Translations under genes and position numbers: made by a program
Source: Phallus indusiatus
Lineage: Eukaryota > Basidiomycota > Agaricomycetes > Phallales > Phallaceae
Assembly (NCBI GenBank): GCA_027605045.1
Contig: JAQFWX010000009.1
Span: 1,054,001-1,118,000 of the forward strand
Length of the DNA: 64,000 nt
Direction: 5' to 3'
In this document: positions 45,541-56,539 of the stretch, in pieces
Layout of the letters: each line of letters opens with the position of its first letter
Position numbering within the stretch: position 1 is the stretch's first letter
Notes under the pieces: model-generated
The model's database searches: none
What the model was told of the DNA's origin: nothing
The model's input: only the letters and a program-made list of their open reading frames with translations

Positions 45541-46328
45541 TGGTTTTATCTGATTGTGTAGGTGTCGTTGGGGCAGGGTTCAAGGTGGGTCTAAAGGTGC
45601 CTAAAACGCTTATGTAGTACCACTGAAAATTTGATTTTTTAATTTGGGAACGAGGCGGTGTCTATTGATGGAGAAGAGCCGACCAATGAAAGCTTCAAGT
45701 GTGCTTCGTCGTCTTTGGCGCGCCAATTGTGTGCCCATAAGCCGATATCAAGAGGGATAGCGATTGCTTCTTATACTGGCGGCACCACTCGTGAAAGAAA
45801 ATACTATATATTTAAACCCTTGCATTCATAATGTGAGAAGTAATCTTTTCATGTGCGGATACAAACACGATTTCTAATATTCGACACATGTTACTCGACT
45901 TTGCACCAACAAAGCGGGGAACTGCTAAGTATTGGGCGATTAGCACTTGTTGTGCATACTTGAGCTTTATTAGCCAATACACCAGTGAGTAATATTCTAT
46001 TCGCGAACCTGAGAATGAATGACAATATTGGAAAATTCCGGGTTAATTAATTTAGGTTAATAAACGCGCTAACTCCCCATTTTTTGGTTTGTATTGCATC
46101 AGCCTACCAGATTTTTCCGACAACGTTAATTGAATGAATTAATCATCAAGATATCACAACACTGAGGCTTGTATGCACAGTCAGTTTATTTTTTAATGGA
46201 GATGTTACAATTGACTAGGCTAATTTCCAGACGAAAGATCGCAGTTGCGCAGCGAACGGCCGAACGAACGCGTCGACAGTGCTGCGTAGCTATTACATTA
46301 TAGCCATCAAGTGACTGTTTAAACAGAG
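45541..46328. other. Divergent intergenic/promoter region
   Basis: About 850 bp between the starts of the MpaB-like gene (-) and DJ-1 gene 1 (+). No separate gene seen. Confidence 0.4.
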
Positions 46329-46336
46329 TATAAAAG
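46329..46336 (+). promoter_or_regulatory. TATA box of DJ-1 gene 1
   Basis: TATAAAAG, 62 bp before the ATG at 46399. Confidence 0.55.
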
Positions 46337-46398
46337 TACATGAACAATTTCTTCAGAATCCAACTTCACAACCAACTTTCAAGTCCTACTATTCAACA

Positions 46399-47301
46399 AT
46401 GTCTCAGACTCTCACCATAGCCGTTTGCATCTGCAATGGTGTTACTCTCACTGATTTCATCCCTCCGATGGAAATTCTGTCTTCAGTCAACATGGCTGAC
46501 GTGCCGGGAATTTATCCCGCAGAACTGCTCAAGGATGTCAAGTACAGATTTACAATTCACTATATAGCTCCGACCAAAGAACCTATTCAGGCGATGAGCC
46601 CGATGCAAATTACGGTGAATCCAACTCACACATACAGCGAAGCTCTGAGTGAGGGTCCTCAGTACGATATTATCTGGATTCCCGCCGGTATGTCGTCAGC
46701 GTGCTGATGCTCGCTCTTGATTTTTTAATATTAATCTTTGTGTGCAATTTATTAGGACCCATCCCTATGGATCCAACGGCCCCATTAGCAAGTGTTATCC
46801 CTCCGGAGCAGATCAGCTTTATTGCGAAGCAGGCCCCAAGGGCCAAGTATGTCATGTCCGTCTGCGGAGGGTCAATTCAGTTGGCCGTAGCGGGTCTGTT
46901 GGATGGGAAACGTGCAACAACCAACAAGGCCTTCTATAAAGCTATTGTCGTAAGTAAAGCAAAACATTGATGAATGAGATTCTGACCACAGGCTTATTTT
47001 CGACGAAAAGAGCCAAACGAGCGACAAAATTAAATGGGTTGCCAAAGCACGCTGGGTTGTGGACGGAAATATATGGACCAGTTCTGGAGTCTCAGCAGGT
47101 ACGTGATTCTGAATATGATCCCAAACATAGTCAGTGATTGCCTTACATTTTCATGACTTCACAGGCGCAGATATGGCACTGGCGTTTCTGGAGCATTTAA
47201 TCAGTAAAGAGTTTTCCGAAATTGTTAGGAGTAGGGTTGAGGTTCATGGGTCGAGCAGTTCCGAGGACGACCCATTTGCTGCGATCCATGGGCTTATTTA
47301 G
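46399..47301 (+). CDS. DJ-1/PfpI family protein, paralogue 1
   Basis: Flavodoxin-like amidotransferase-fold protein (DJ-1/ThiJ/PfpI, closest in style to isonitrile-hydratase-like fungal members). Four exons. Strand 1 is MSQTLTIAVCICNGVTLTDF, followed by PPMEILSSVNM, HYIAPTKEPI, QYDIIWIPAGP, and the nucleophile elbow KYVMSVCGGSIQLA with the catalytic Cys. Then GLLDGKRATTN, KARWVVDGNIWTSSGVSAGA and DMALAFLEHL. The elbow is CGGS, unlike CAGS in the two downstream paralogues. The C-terminus is acidic (SSSSEDDPFAAIHGLI). First of a three-gene same-strand set (46-54 kb). Enzymatic activity is not deducible; relatives range from hydratases and glyoxalases to stress factors. Confidence 0.88.
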
Positions 47302-47889
47302 TAGTCGCTTCTGATCATAAAGAGCATATATAACACAAGGGTATTCGTTGGTAAAATAAACTGAAATTCGCTCGGCCTTGACTCCATTAAGTAATGCCTG
47401 GATGATCGATGATCAAATTAAATTATAAATCTAAGTGTACCTTAGTCGGTATGTCACCACGTAAAATTATTTGTTATTGGGGAGTACAAGGGGACAGACA
47501 AAACTAACCAATCCAAACACTCCGCTGCGTAAGTTGAAGTCGTAATAATTCAAAAATGGAGTTTGAATTCACTCCTCGTGATCGATACTATATGTCAGCA
47601 CCTTACAAGCTGCTACAAGGAAAATATACATACTCAATGAAAAGCAAAATGCTTACCTGAACTTTCAAAGAATATACTTAGCACCCGTAGCCGATTTATA
47701 AACCCCGATGATTCAAATTTCAAAGGCTTGAGCTGCCGAGATCCAAAATCAGATGTCTAATCTCTGCGCCACTGGCTCACTTACTGATCAATCGCAATTG
47801 CAAATAATCAAATCCACCAAACAGCATAAATAGCAGCCCTCTCTTAGCCCTCTCAGTCACATCTCATCGACGCACTTCTCTCTACAACG
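47302..47889. other. Intergenic region between DJ-1 paralogues 1 and 2
   Basis: About 590 bp. Contains the tRNA-Gln-like relic (47704-47779, minus) and a TATA-like cataaata near 47823. Confidence 0.45.
47704..47779 (-). pseudogene. tRNA-Gln(TTG)-like relic
   Basis: Read on the minus strand, this begins TGAGCCAGTGGCGCAGAGAT (acceptor strand, D-arm and a good A box). It continues with TCTGATTTTGGATC, matching the 5' anticodon stem and a TTG anticodon loop. The 3' anticodon stem does not pair, the B box (AATTTGAATC) is weakened and no 3' acceptor strand follows. It is therefore not a functional tRNA; it may be a tRNA-derived SINE remnant. Confidence 0.4.
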
Positions 47890-48758
47890 ATGACAGAAAC
47901 GCTCAGACTCGCAGTTCCCATTTGCAACGGTGTAACTTTAACTGACTTCATTCCTCCCATGGAGATCCTTGGAGCAACAAATATGATTGAAACGGGGTTG
48001 TTCCCTGCAGAGTTTAAGAAGGATGTCAAATATCGGTTCGCGATCGACTATGTGGCACCAACCAAAGAGCCAGTTCATGCCTGGACTCCGGCGCAGATCG
48101 CGGTGATGCCAACGCACACGTACCGCGAAATATTGGATGGCGGCATTCAATATGATATCTTATGGATTCCCGCAGGTATGCACTGATCTCCCTCGCAAGA
48201 CTTCTTTTTTGTCGATGTAATCTCTCCAGGTCCCACTCCATCCGACTTCACGCAACCATTGCATAGTGAGGTTCCAGAAGAACAATTAAACTTCATTCGG
48301 AAGCAAGCTCTAAAAGCGAAGTATGTTATGTCGGTTTGTGCAGGCTCTATCCAGTTAGCCGCAACAGGTTTATTGGAGGGAAAACGCGCAACGACTAACA
48401 AATTTCTCTTCAAGGCTGTTGTAGTGAGTCATTTTGCGTTGATCATCTAAAAAAATAAACCTGATGTTTTGAATAAAATACAGAGCCAGACAAGCGACAA
48501 GATTGAGTGGGTCGCAAAGGCACGTTGGGTAGTAGATGGCAATACGTGGACTAGCTCTGGTGTTTCAGCTGGTAGGTAAAATCAAATCTTAATCGTGTAT
48601 TTGATATGAAATGTTTTTCAGGTTCAGATATGGCATTGGCCTTCCTCGAACACTTGACGACTAAGGCGTTTGCACGGGCAGTCAGAGGTATAGTCGAAGT
48701 TTCTGAAGCCAGCAGCTCCGAAGATGACCCGTTCGCCGTCTTCCACAACCTTGTATAA
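47890..48758 (+). CDS. DJ-1/PfpI family protein, paralogue 2
   Basis: Same four-exon structure and intron positions as the gene at 46399, including the splice within PAG/P and the one before SQTSDK. Core blocks: LRLAVPICNGVTLTDFIPPM, DYVAPTKEPVHAWTP, QYDILWIPAGP, KYVMSVCAGSIQLAA (CAGS elbow), GLLEGKRATTN, KARWVVDGNTWTSSGVSAGS and DMALAFLEHLTTKAFARAV, with an acidic tail SSSEDDPFAVFHNLV. Strongly similar to paralogue 1 throughout, so a fairly recent tandem duplication. The exon 2 insert after PAGP (TPSDFTQPLH) is the most divergent part. Confidence 0.88.
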
Positions 48759-50246
48759 GAATTAGTATTGAAAGAGGCTTGAAATTGATGAGAGGGTTTC
48801 AGGGGGTAAGGCAGGAAAGATACAGGAATCAGCAATCGTATGTTTGGAAAATAGAGGAGACTCGGAAACTGGGGGCCCGGCATTATATATGGTTTTTGCT
48901 TGATATACATATGTATTTAACGTCGTGTATTCCGAGTCCCTTCTCACAAGTAACTATGTTCCCTCGATATAAATGGTCGTCGTGTCTTGGTCGTGTCTGA
49001 GTGCAAATGGAAATGTAGAACTTGAAGAGACGCAAGTCGTGGAATATAATACAAAAACTTGTGAGTAGAAAAATTGAAGGAGATGAGCATGTCCTTTCTC
49101 ACTATCCTGCTGCCTTGTTGGATTCCCTTGCTGGACTATGCAAGGGAACTAGAGTGATGTGCACCGGCGCCCGCAAGCTATAAAGGGAAATGTCCGAAAC
49201 GAACCATAAAGGGTCTGATCGCAAGGAGCTGATTATGACGGAACAAGGCACGACGGAACAATTTTTATGCGAATAATCCGAAATCCATCAGAACATGAGC
49301 TTAGGGTCAAGCACCGCTATTCGCTAGACGCGTACCAACGCCTGGTCGCGTCCCTGTTTACGCTTTATCATGCGCTCTGTTTACCTTTTATTCAATTTTT
49401 TCATTCCTTTTTTTGTTTCATGAAAAACGTTCCATTTTTTTGATTACAAAAGAAGTCGTTTTCTACCGGCCTCGCAAACCATATATAAGGAGCCTCGAGA
49501 CTCCATACAAGAAATAAGAATTATCTTCCCCGTTTCGCTGATACTTGGAATTGAAGGCTAAGTTGTCCTTTAGCGTTTAATAGTCAGTCTCTCTGTTAGT
49601 TCTCCCTTATTTCTCGTAGCACACCCGATGAACTGGTTCCCTTACTTTCCTGCCACTCTCCTGAGGCGCTCTCTTCAAGAGGCCTGCACTATCCTATTCC
49701 CTTGTTTGATTCCCTTGCTGGACTATACAAGAGAACTAGAAGCTCCTGGGGTCGCAGATGCCCTTGCATCAACGATCAGCTCTGTACCCAAAATAGAGCG
49801 AGCTGGTCAACGTTTCAACGTTCTCAACGATCGGTGCGTCCGAGTCGGTCACAACCACATACAAATACGCAGAAATAACATGTAAATGGAAGCAAATTAA
49901 ACGGGACGGTGAGCCCTTGCTAGATGCAAGGGACAACCAAGGTGCCAGATCATTGATCGGCTTAGAAATTACTTCCATGTACCAAAGTATCACAGTATCG
50001 TCGACGTCAACAGAGGTTTCATTCAAACCCTATTACCAATTAAAAACAGTCCCCTATTAGAAAATTTTACGACCCAGGTTCATTCCTCGTTTGACTATTA
50101 GTGCGATGTCGATGTGTATAAAATCCGAGAAACGATGCTCCCCGATGCGTAAAAAGTCCAGATATCACCACTAGTTTAATATTTCTTATAATCTTATTTT
50201 CTTCAATTCTTAATTCATTTTTGTTCATCGTCTATTTTTTTTAATA
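48759..50246. other. Intergenic region with a duplicated peptide-coding fragment
   Basis: About 1.5 kb. A TATA-like TATATAAG near 49483 precedes an open frame at 49628-49885 (MNWFPYFPATLLRRSLQEAC...). A fragment of it (TILFPCLIPLLDYTRELE) is also found at 49101-49154 as TILLPCWIPLLDYARELE. The shared 54 bp is about 85% identical by eye. No family is recognised, so neither is called a gene. Confidence 0.4.
49628..49885 (+). other. Possible short gene or transcript containing the IPLLDY repeat
   Basis: An 85-codon frame about 140 bp downstream of a TATA-like element. Its N-terminus is hydrophobic (WFPYFPATLLRRSL) and is followed by the repeated segment. No introns, homology or clear secretion signal. 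It could be a real small gene, a duplicated fragment of one, or non-coding. Confidence 0.25.
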
Positions 50247-51170
50247 TGCACTTTAAAATTCCTTTTGTTTTCATCGCTGCAACTTTCGCCGACCGCTGTT
50301 CTGGCAACTCCCATCTCAGTTGGTCGCGGTTACAACCGGCGGGACGTTGCAGAAGTTGCTGGTTTGATTGGGACAGCCGACGCAGCTGTCGTGAGTCCTG
50401 TTTCACCTAAATACCTCACATGAGCCAAATTCCTTTCCCCACCTTACTTCCATATAAGCAAATTTGCACTAGCGCTATCACAAATAAAACAAACAGCGAT
50501 GGTTCCATTCAGCTTCTCAGTATACCAATGGCCTTGGAACAATATGAAATCAGTACAGGCGCTGTAAGAAACCCTTTCCATCTTCATCCAAAAAATTTTT
50601 CTCGCTTACTTGAGACATACTACAGTTGGGTGAGGAATTATCGGTGAGAAAGACTAATTATAAGTTAGCAAACTGAGATTAACGTTGTAACAAAGATAAC
50701 CCAACCCCTAGACGAAGATGATAGTCAAACGGTTATGAGTGCCAACGCTCTGCCATATTTCCAACATATTCTTCACAATGCCAACCTGCTGCTTACCACG
50801 ACACAGCTTATTGCAAAAGAGGGTGCCGGTGCGGTTGATGATACCGCAAATGCGTTGACGCAGATAACCAGCAACGTCAAGGTAAGATAGCCTGTCATCC
50901 ATCTCATCCTTATAGTTATCCTCAATCGTGATTATTTACAGCAATTTCCGAACATCTTAAAATCAATATTTACGGACGTAAGTTTTTGAATAATTCTGTT
51001 AGAGTGCCAGACAACTCAATTCATATCTCTTTCTTTAAGGACTCGATGACCCAGTTCAACTCTATTAATGTCCAAGTACAAACGACGCTTACCAACGTTC
51101 AGAACGTTTATCAAGGCTTGAACATATTAGCAAAGGTTACCACAACCAGCATACCATTCTGAGAAATGAA
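50247..51170 (+). CDS. Putative secreted helical protein, exon 1 apparently frame-shifted
   Basis: Unrecognised family. Exon 1 starts MHFKIPFVFIAATFA but then leaves the useful frame. Skipping one base near 50292 restores a full signal peptide and TAVLATPISVGRGYNRRDVA up to a gtgagt donor. Later exons agree with one another: LLSIPMALEQYEISTGA, then DEDDSQTVMSANALPYFQHI and an Ala/Asn/Thr-rich helical block ending NALTQITSNVK, then QFPNILKSIFTD, DSMTQFNSINVQVQTTLTNV and a final AKVTTTSIPF stop near 51163. Joining the second and third blocks in phase needs a 4-nt micro-exon (ttgg, about 50627-50630) or a different junction. Either a recently broken gene or one with unusual small exons. It lies between DJ-1 paralogues 2 and 3. 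Confidence 0.5.
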
Positions 51171-53113
51171 GAATATTAGGGTTAAACGTTAAATTGCCAG
51201 AGGGATTTTACATGGGACTAGTGTACTTTGACTCTGTTTTTATTTATATTCTATTTATAAAAGGAATCCGAGTCCTTTTATAATCATGAGTTGGTGGTTT
51301 AGTAACAATCTTCGGACATGTATATGTGCATACAATGAACTTCTATATCTATGGCATTGATAGTGCACTACAGGTATATTGGTTTTTATCATTCCGTCAA
51401 CAACATAAACATTCGCTTAGTCATGAATCATGATGCAATCCAGAAATGGAGCTTTCAGTTGAATTCGCCATTTCTTGCGTGAAGGCAGCAAGACAGCTTG
51501 GGGTGACAACTCGGGGACCGGAACTGAAACCGGCGTAGGCTATAGCGGGTTTCTGCCAGTGAGGCGTTTTGCCCCCCTGGCTCTGGCCATTCCGCCACCC
51601 AGTTCGAGAGCGTGGCTACACTTGCGCTGATGACTGTTTCCGACCCGAGCTCCGCAAGACCTTCGCCGAATCCAACACATCCCGAGAGTCCGGCAAACAC
51701 CGAGTGTCGCGATTGTCTCAACGAAATTTAGACTCCGTCGGAGTCCGCCTGTTCACTTTCTTTCGCCGTCGTCGCCTTGTCTCTTCCCCAGGTGCAGATT
51801 CTTAGAAACGACTGGTGAAAAGATGGGATGGGGCGATTCAGGTAAACTGAGAGATGCCGATAGATAACTTCCCATTCTTCAGTCTGGTGCGTCTTGTGAC
51901 ACCTTGCAATGAATACTGTTGATTTCGTTGTTCCTCTCTGCCGACGTATAGACTTCTTTCTTCATCGCTATAATTGTTTGGACCTGATATCAAGGTACCG
52001 GCAAGTAAATTTGACGATATCAAGATTTTCCAACTACACTACGACGTGTGGAACCCAGCGGGAGCAGCTACGGCAAGCTACGGTCAGTTTACGTTGGATA
52101 TATTTGGAGTGAGAATGGGGAGATTGAAGAGGGGGAGGAACAATTTTTCAAAACGATTTTTCAAGTCTAGGTACGACTGGACCTTGGTCATGCATTGTAA
52201 GCAACTAAACCTTTACTAGGCAGCTTTGGTACGACACTTCGAAACATTCCTATCTGTTGTTTAGGTCCTGTGGTATTCTGGCTAGTATTTCTTGCGTAAG
52301 GGGTATGTCTGCATTGTTCAACGTTTCAAGGTGCGCATACCGGGTAAATCTGTCTGGGCATTCTTTACATAACTGATTACATCCTTCATTTCTAGTGGCA
52401 CGGGATAATGTCAAAATCTTTTTCAAAGGCGACTCGTTCAGTTCGGGACTCTGATAATATGCCAATTCAAGCCGGTTTTTTTTTTTTGAGATTTGTTCCC
52501 TTGGCCGAATATTCTTATGCTGAATCCAATTTCAAGCCTAGTTGGGATTCTACTATAAGCGCCGCATTGATGTAGTGATAATGCTGATCTCCGTGTGAGC
52601 ACGGCGCAAGCTTTATGAGAGCGCTGTAATTGTAACAAAGGTGTAATAAACGTTGTTTCTTCAAATCGCACAATATATGGTAAGAGGTCCGTCTATTTTC
52701 AGGACTTTTGTGAGCACAAACATGTCGCTAAAATCAGGCGTGAATTTTTTGTGGTTTCAAAATTAGGAATATAAGGGTTTGGGGATCTGATCTTAATAGG
52801 GATAATCAGGAATCCTTGTACACGCTAAGATGCTGCATTCGGATGAATGATTAGGAACCCTACAGGGAATAAAGGAAACCCTCACCGAAGATGACCGGTC
52901 GACACATGTATGCAAATGCATGTCCGACCGTTGGATTACACACACACACATACCTTATTGATGTACAAAACTCCTCTCTGGCCGCATTGTACGATTACTA
53001 ATTAACCTCGACACTGAGTATTAATACTGACCCGAAAGAGGTCTCCCGATTGATTTCGATCTAGCACGTCTCAACCTCCTAGTCTTAGCTGACGATACAT
53101 ATTTTTTTTGACA
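51171..53113. other. Intergenic region with a possible coding relic
   Basis: About 1.9 kb. The frame 51974-52219 (+) has protein-like composition (VPASKFDDIKIFQLHYDVWN) but no start context, splicing or family I know, so it may be a gene fragment. The remainder has nothing supported. A short ACACACACAC run is near 52940. Confidence 0.4.
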
Positions 53114-53976
53114 ATGCCAGAAAATCTCACCATTGGCGTTTGCATCTGTGATGGTGTTACTCTATCGGATTACATTCCTCCTATGGAGATTATTGCGTCG
53201 TTAAACATGGTGGACTCGCCCTTATTCCCTTTGGAACTCGCCAACGATATCAAGCACCGAATCAAGGTTGACTATATAGCTCCAGCTAAGAAGCCCATCT
53301 ATTCTCTGACCGGAGTGCAAATTACCGTGAATCCAACACGCACATATCAAGAAGTGCTGAAAGAAGGTATCCAATACGATGTTATATGGGTCCCTGCCGG
53401 TATATACCTTCTTCAAATTCAGGGAATTCTTTTTTGAGAATTTCGACAGGCCCTCTTCCTCCGGACGGCGCTGCACCATTACATAGTGCCATCCCACAGG
53501 AACAAATCGATTTCATTCGCATGCAAGCACCCAAAGCAAAGTATATCATGTCCGTCTGTGCGGGGTCTATTCAACTAGCTGCAGCCGGCGTCCTGGAAGG
53601 GAAACGTGCGACATCAAGCAAGTATCTGTTGAAACTTGTCGTTGTAAGTCGAAACAATATATCCTAGCCAAATGAACTGACCTAATCTTTTTCAAAAAAA
53701 AAAAGGCCCAGACAACCGGCAATATCGAATGGGTTCATAAGGCACGTTGGGTTGTAGATGGAAACGTATGGACTAGCTCCGGAGTCGCGTCTGGTAAGCA
53801 TTGGGTTCTCTCAATAATCATTTCGTGTGTAAATAAAAAGTTTCGTCATAGGCTCGGATATGGCGTTGGCCTTTGTTGAACATCTCACAAGCAAAGCGTT
53901 CGCAAGGGTGGTGAGGGCTATAGTGGAGGTTGCTGAAGTCAGCCAGGACGAAGATCCATTTTCCGACCTCGCTTAG
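53114..53976 (+). CDS. DJ-1/PfpI family protein, paralogue 3
   Basis: Third member of the DJ-1 set, 4.3 kb from paralogue 2. ATG at 53114 chosen. Four exons at the conserved positions: LTIGVCICDGVTLSDYIPPM, DYIAPAKKPIYSL, QYDVIWVPAGP, KYIMSVCAGSIQLAA (CAGS nucleophile elbow), GVLEGKRATSS, KARWVVDGNVWTSSG and DMALAFVEHLTSKAFARVV, ending SQDEDPFSDLA. It differs from the others by AQTTGN in place of SQTSDK and a shorter acidic tail, so it is the most diverged copy. All expected active-site elements are present. Confidence 0.88.
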
Positions 53977-54303
53977 ACATCTAATGCTGTATAAACAATC
54001 ATAGGCTTGCAAGAAGTTTTTATGTCAATTCACCGTGCGTGTACCCATGTAACTGCGCTGACGTTAGTTGCGACCTGTGGCTGATTATGTCGGAGTCACG
54101 GTCAGAAAGCTGCCAGGGAGTAGCGTGCTCGAGAGTCGAGGAACCTTTTAGAACTCTGATAAATCATCATTAGTTTAATCTTAACATGCATGATATTATA
54201 TCTGATAAAGAAGATTACATCATTAATCAATACAAAAAAAAATACATCAGTCAGCGATTGTAAAACCGACCGTGACAGACAGTGAAGGATAAGAATACAG
54301 TTT
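53977..54303. terminator. Convergent 3' intergenic region
   Basis: About 330 bp between DJ-1 paralogue 3 (+) and the BRCT-gene stop (-); AT-rich with an A-run near 54233. No gene. Confidence 0.4.
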
Positions 54304-56507
54304 TCAGTCGGCTTCAGCGTGTACTCTCATCTCAGGAGAATCCCAATCAACAAATTGCTTAAACGCCGCAGAAAGAACTAGCTCTTGTGAGTAGATTGGT
54401 ATCCCACTCTTATGCAAACTGCGCCAGAGATGCTCATCTTTCAGACACGATAGCACATGGACATGTTCCGAGTCTGAAAGATTTCGCGCATTCGGTGTCG
54501 CCCGTTTACCCTTTTCAAGTAAATTAAAAGTGAATGAAAAATGATCAGAAAGCGAAACCGACGATTAAAACAACTGAACGTACCTCAGCGCCGTTTGCTT
54601 TGAGAATGTTGATAAGCATGTTGTGATCGACTTTGACGTTAGGCGTAATGTAGAACGTGTGGCCTTGGAGCAACTTGGCTTTCTTCTTCTTCAAGTCGCT
54701 TGCTCGTTGAAGGGCTTCAGATAGCTTGAATTTGTGGTTGTGTTCCACATCAGGATCCCGCAACATAAAAGCCTCTTCAGCTACCGTCGTCAAAGTCAGT
54801 GAGGAACGCGCTTTCAGAAGATCCTGAGAATACGTACCCACTACCCTTTTCTCCTTCGCGCACGTTACGAGCCAATCTTTACCAAGAATGTATGGTGCTT
54901 GTGGCAGAGCGCATAAGAACTTCTCAGTTCGCGCCATCCCGCTAGCAATCAGATGAGTGCATTCCCCGGGTTTCGTAGTAAACTTCGCCCCCAATTTGAT
55001 TACAGCCTTAAAAGACTTTTTTAGATCATTTGTAACCTAATGTCATACATATATCACATACCTGCTCGACGTCGTCCGGGACATCGATTTTCGTCGTCAG
55101 GATGCGAATTCTTTTGGGTTCCATCGTCGATGACCCAAGAGACCTGATGGAAAAGCGTCATCAGTCAACAATGCTCTCGCAAACAACAAAAAAAGAATGG
55201 AATGAACATACTCTTTATCACCAGCAACAGCCCCATTCCGCGACTTTGACAAACTCCGTCTTTTCTGCCCGTTACCCTCATCCCCATCCATCACAGTCTT
55301 CCTTGAGCTCTTGACGTGCGTGACCAATCGAGCACGCCCGTCGTCAGATTCTTCTTCAGCCGCAGCCGCAGCCGAAGTGCGTGCTTTTTTTACAACTCTG
55401 ACGCTAGCATCACTATCTTCGACATCACCGGCATTCGCGCTCAGCGCGGTCCCTAAAGAACTCTTACGACGTCGCGTCGAAGCAGCCGTCTTTTTGCGCT
55501 CGTTTTCATAGTTGATAACGTCCGGCATGACCTGAGTGCGTAACCTTTCAGTCGCAGCTGCAGCGGCGTACCGGCGAGAGGTCAATGTATTGTTCAGAAT
55601 GGAGACTACTGAGACGGAATGATCGGATAACAACGGTGAAGCATCCTTGGATGACGTTGATGGTTTGGGTGGGTGCTTTTTTCTCTTAGCAACCTGCTTC
55701 AAAAGCGTGTCTGATTCTGGAAGTTCGACGGCCACCGTTCGATTGGATGACGGACGAACGACCTGGTTGGCGACTGCTTTAGGCTTAGAAGCCGCTTTCT
55801 TAGTCTTTTCGGAGGCTTCTACCCTATCCTCTTCATCAGATGATGGAGACGACAATGGAGACGACGCGTCGCGAGCTGCTTTTGCTTTAGCTTTCAAGGG
55901 TGACTTGTAAGTTTTAACGATTCTAGGTTTCTTTGGTTCAACGATGTCACTATCGGTAGAGTCAACGGCGGATGGAGAATGAGGTCGTTTGGTAGAGATT
56001 GGTTGAATAGATGTCTTTGTCTTTGGTTTTGGTTTTGGAGGTGATGGTGGTGGTGATGATTGTTCTGGCAAGTTCTTCGTCTTCTTGTTTTTCGGTGGTG
56101 ATTTTGCAGGTCTGGGTGAAGCGATTATTACGACATCGTCCTCGTCACTAGAGACAGCAGTCAAAGAACTAGGTTTGATGGCCAACTTGGATTTTGATTT
56201 TGATTTTAAAACTGATTTGGACGGTGACGGTAGTCGAAGATCTTTTTCATCCGTATCGTCGCCCGAAGATTGCGTCGTGTCGTCTGACTCGTCTCGTGTC
56301 TTCTTCGCCACTTTTTTCTTCTTGAGGTGATCAGACGAGGAACCTTGCACATTTTTCGATAGCCCAACCTTCTTCGAAGGCAACGCTAACTCTTGGATTG
56401 AATTATCGCTGTCAATTTGTTCCGGCTCCGTCGAAGATTTCAACATACGCTTCGACTTTAACGGCGTCGTTTCCTTAGCGGTAAGACGTTTCTTCTTCGG
56501 CTTTTCA

Positions 56508-56539
<32 letters not shown>

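Noticed and set aside
53108..53113. Upstream TTG start for DJ-1 paralogue 3
   Set aside because: The ATG at 53114 aligns with the starts of the two paralogues; a non-ATG start is unnecessary.
43701..53976. Secondary-metabolite gene cluster around the MpaB-like oxygenase
   Set aside because: No synthase, prenyltransferase, P450 or regulator is present; only the oxygenase and DJ-1 paralogues are adjacent.
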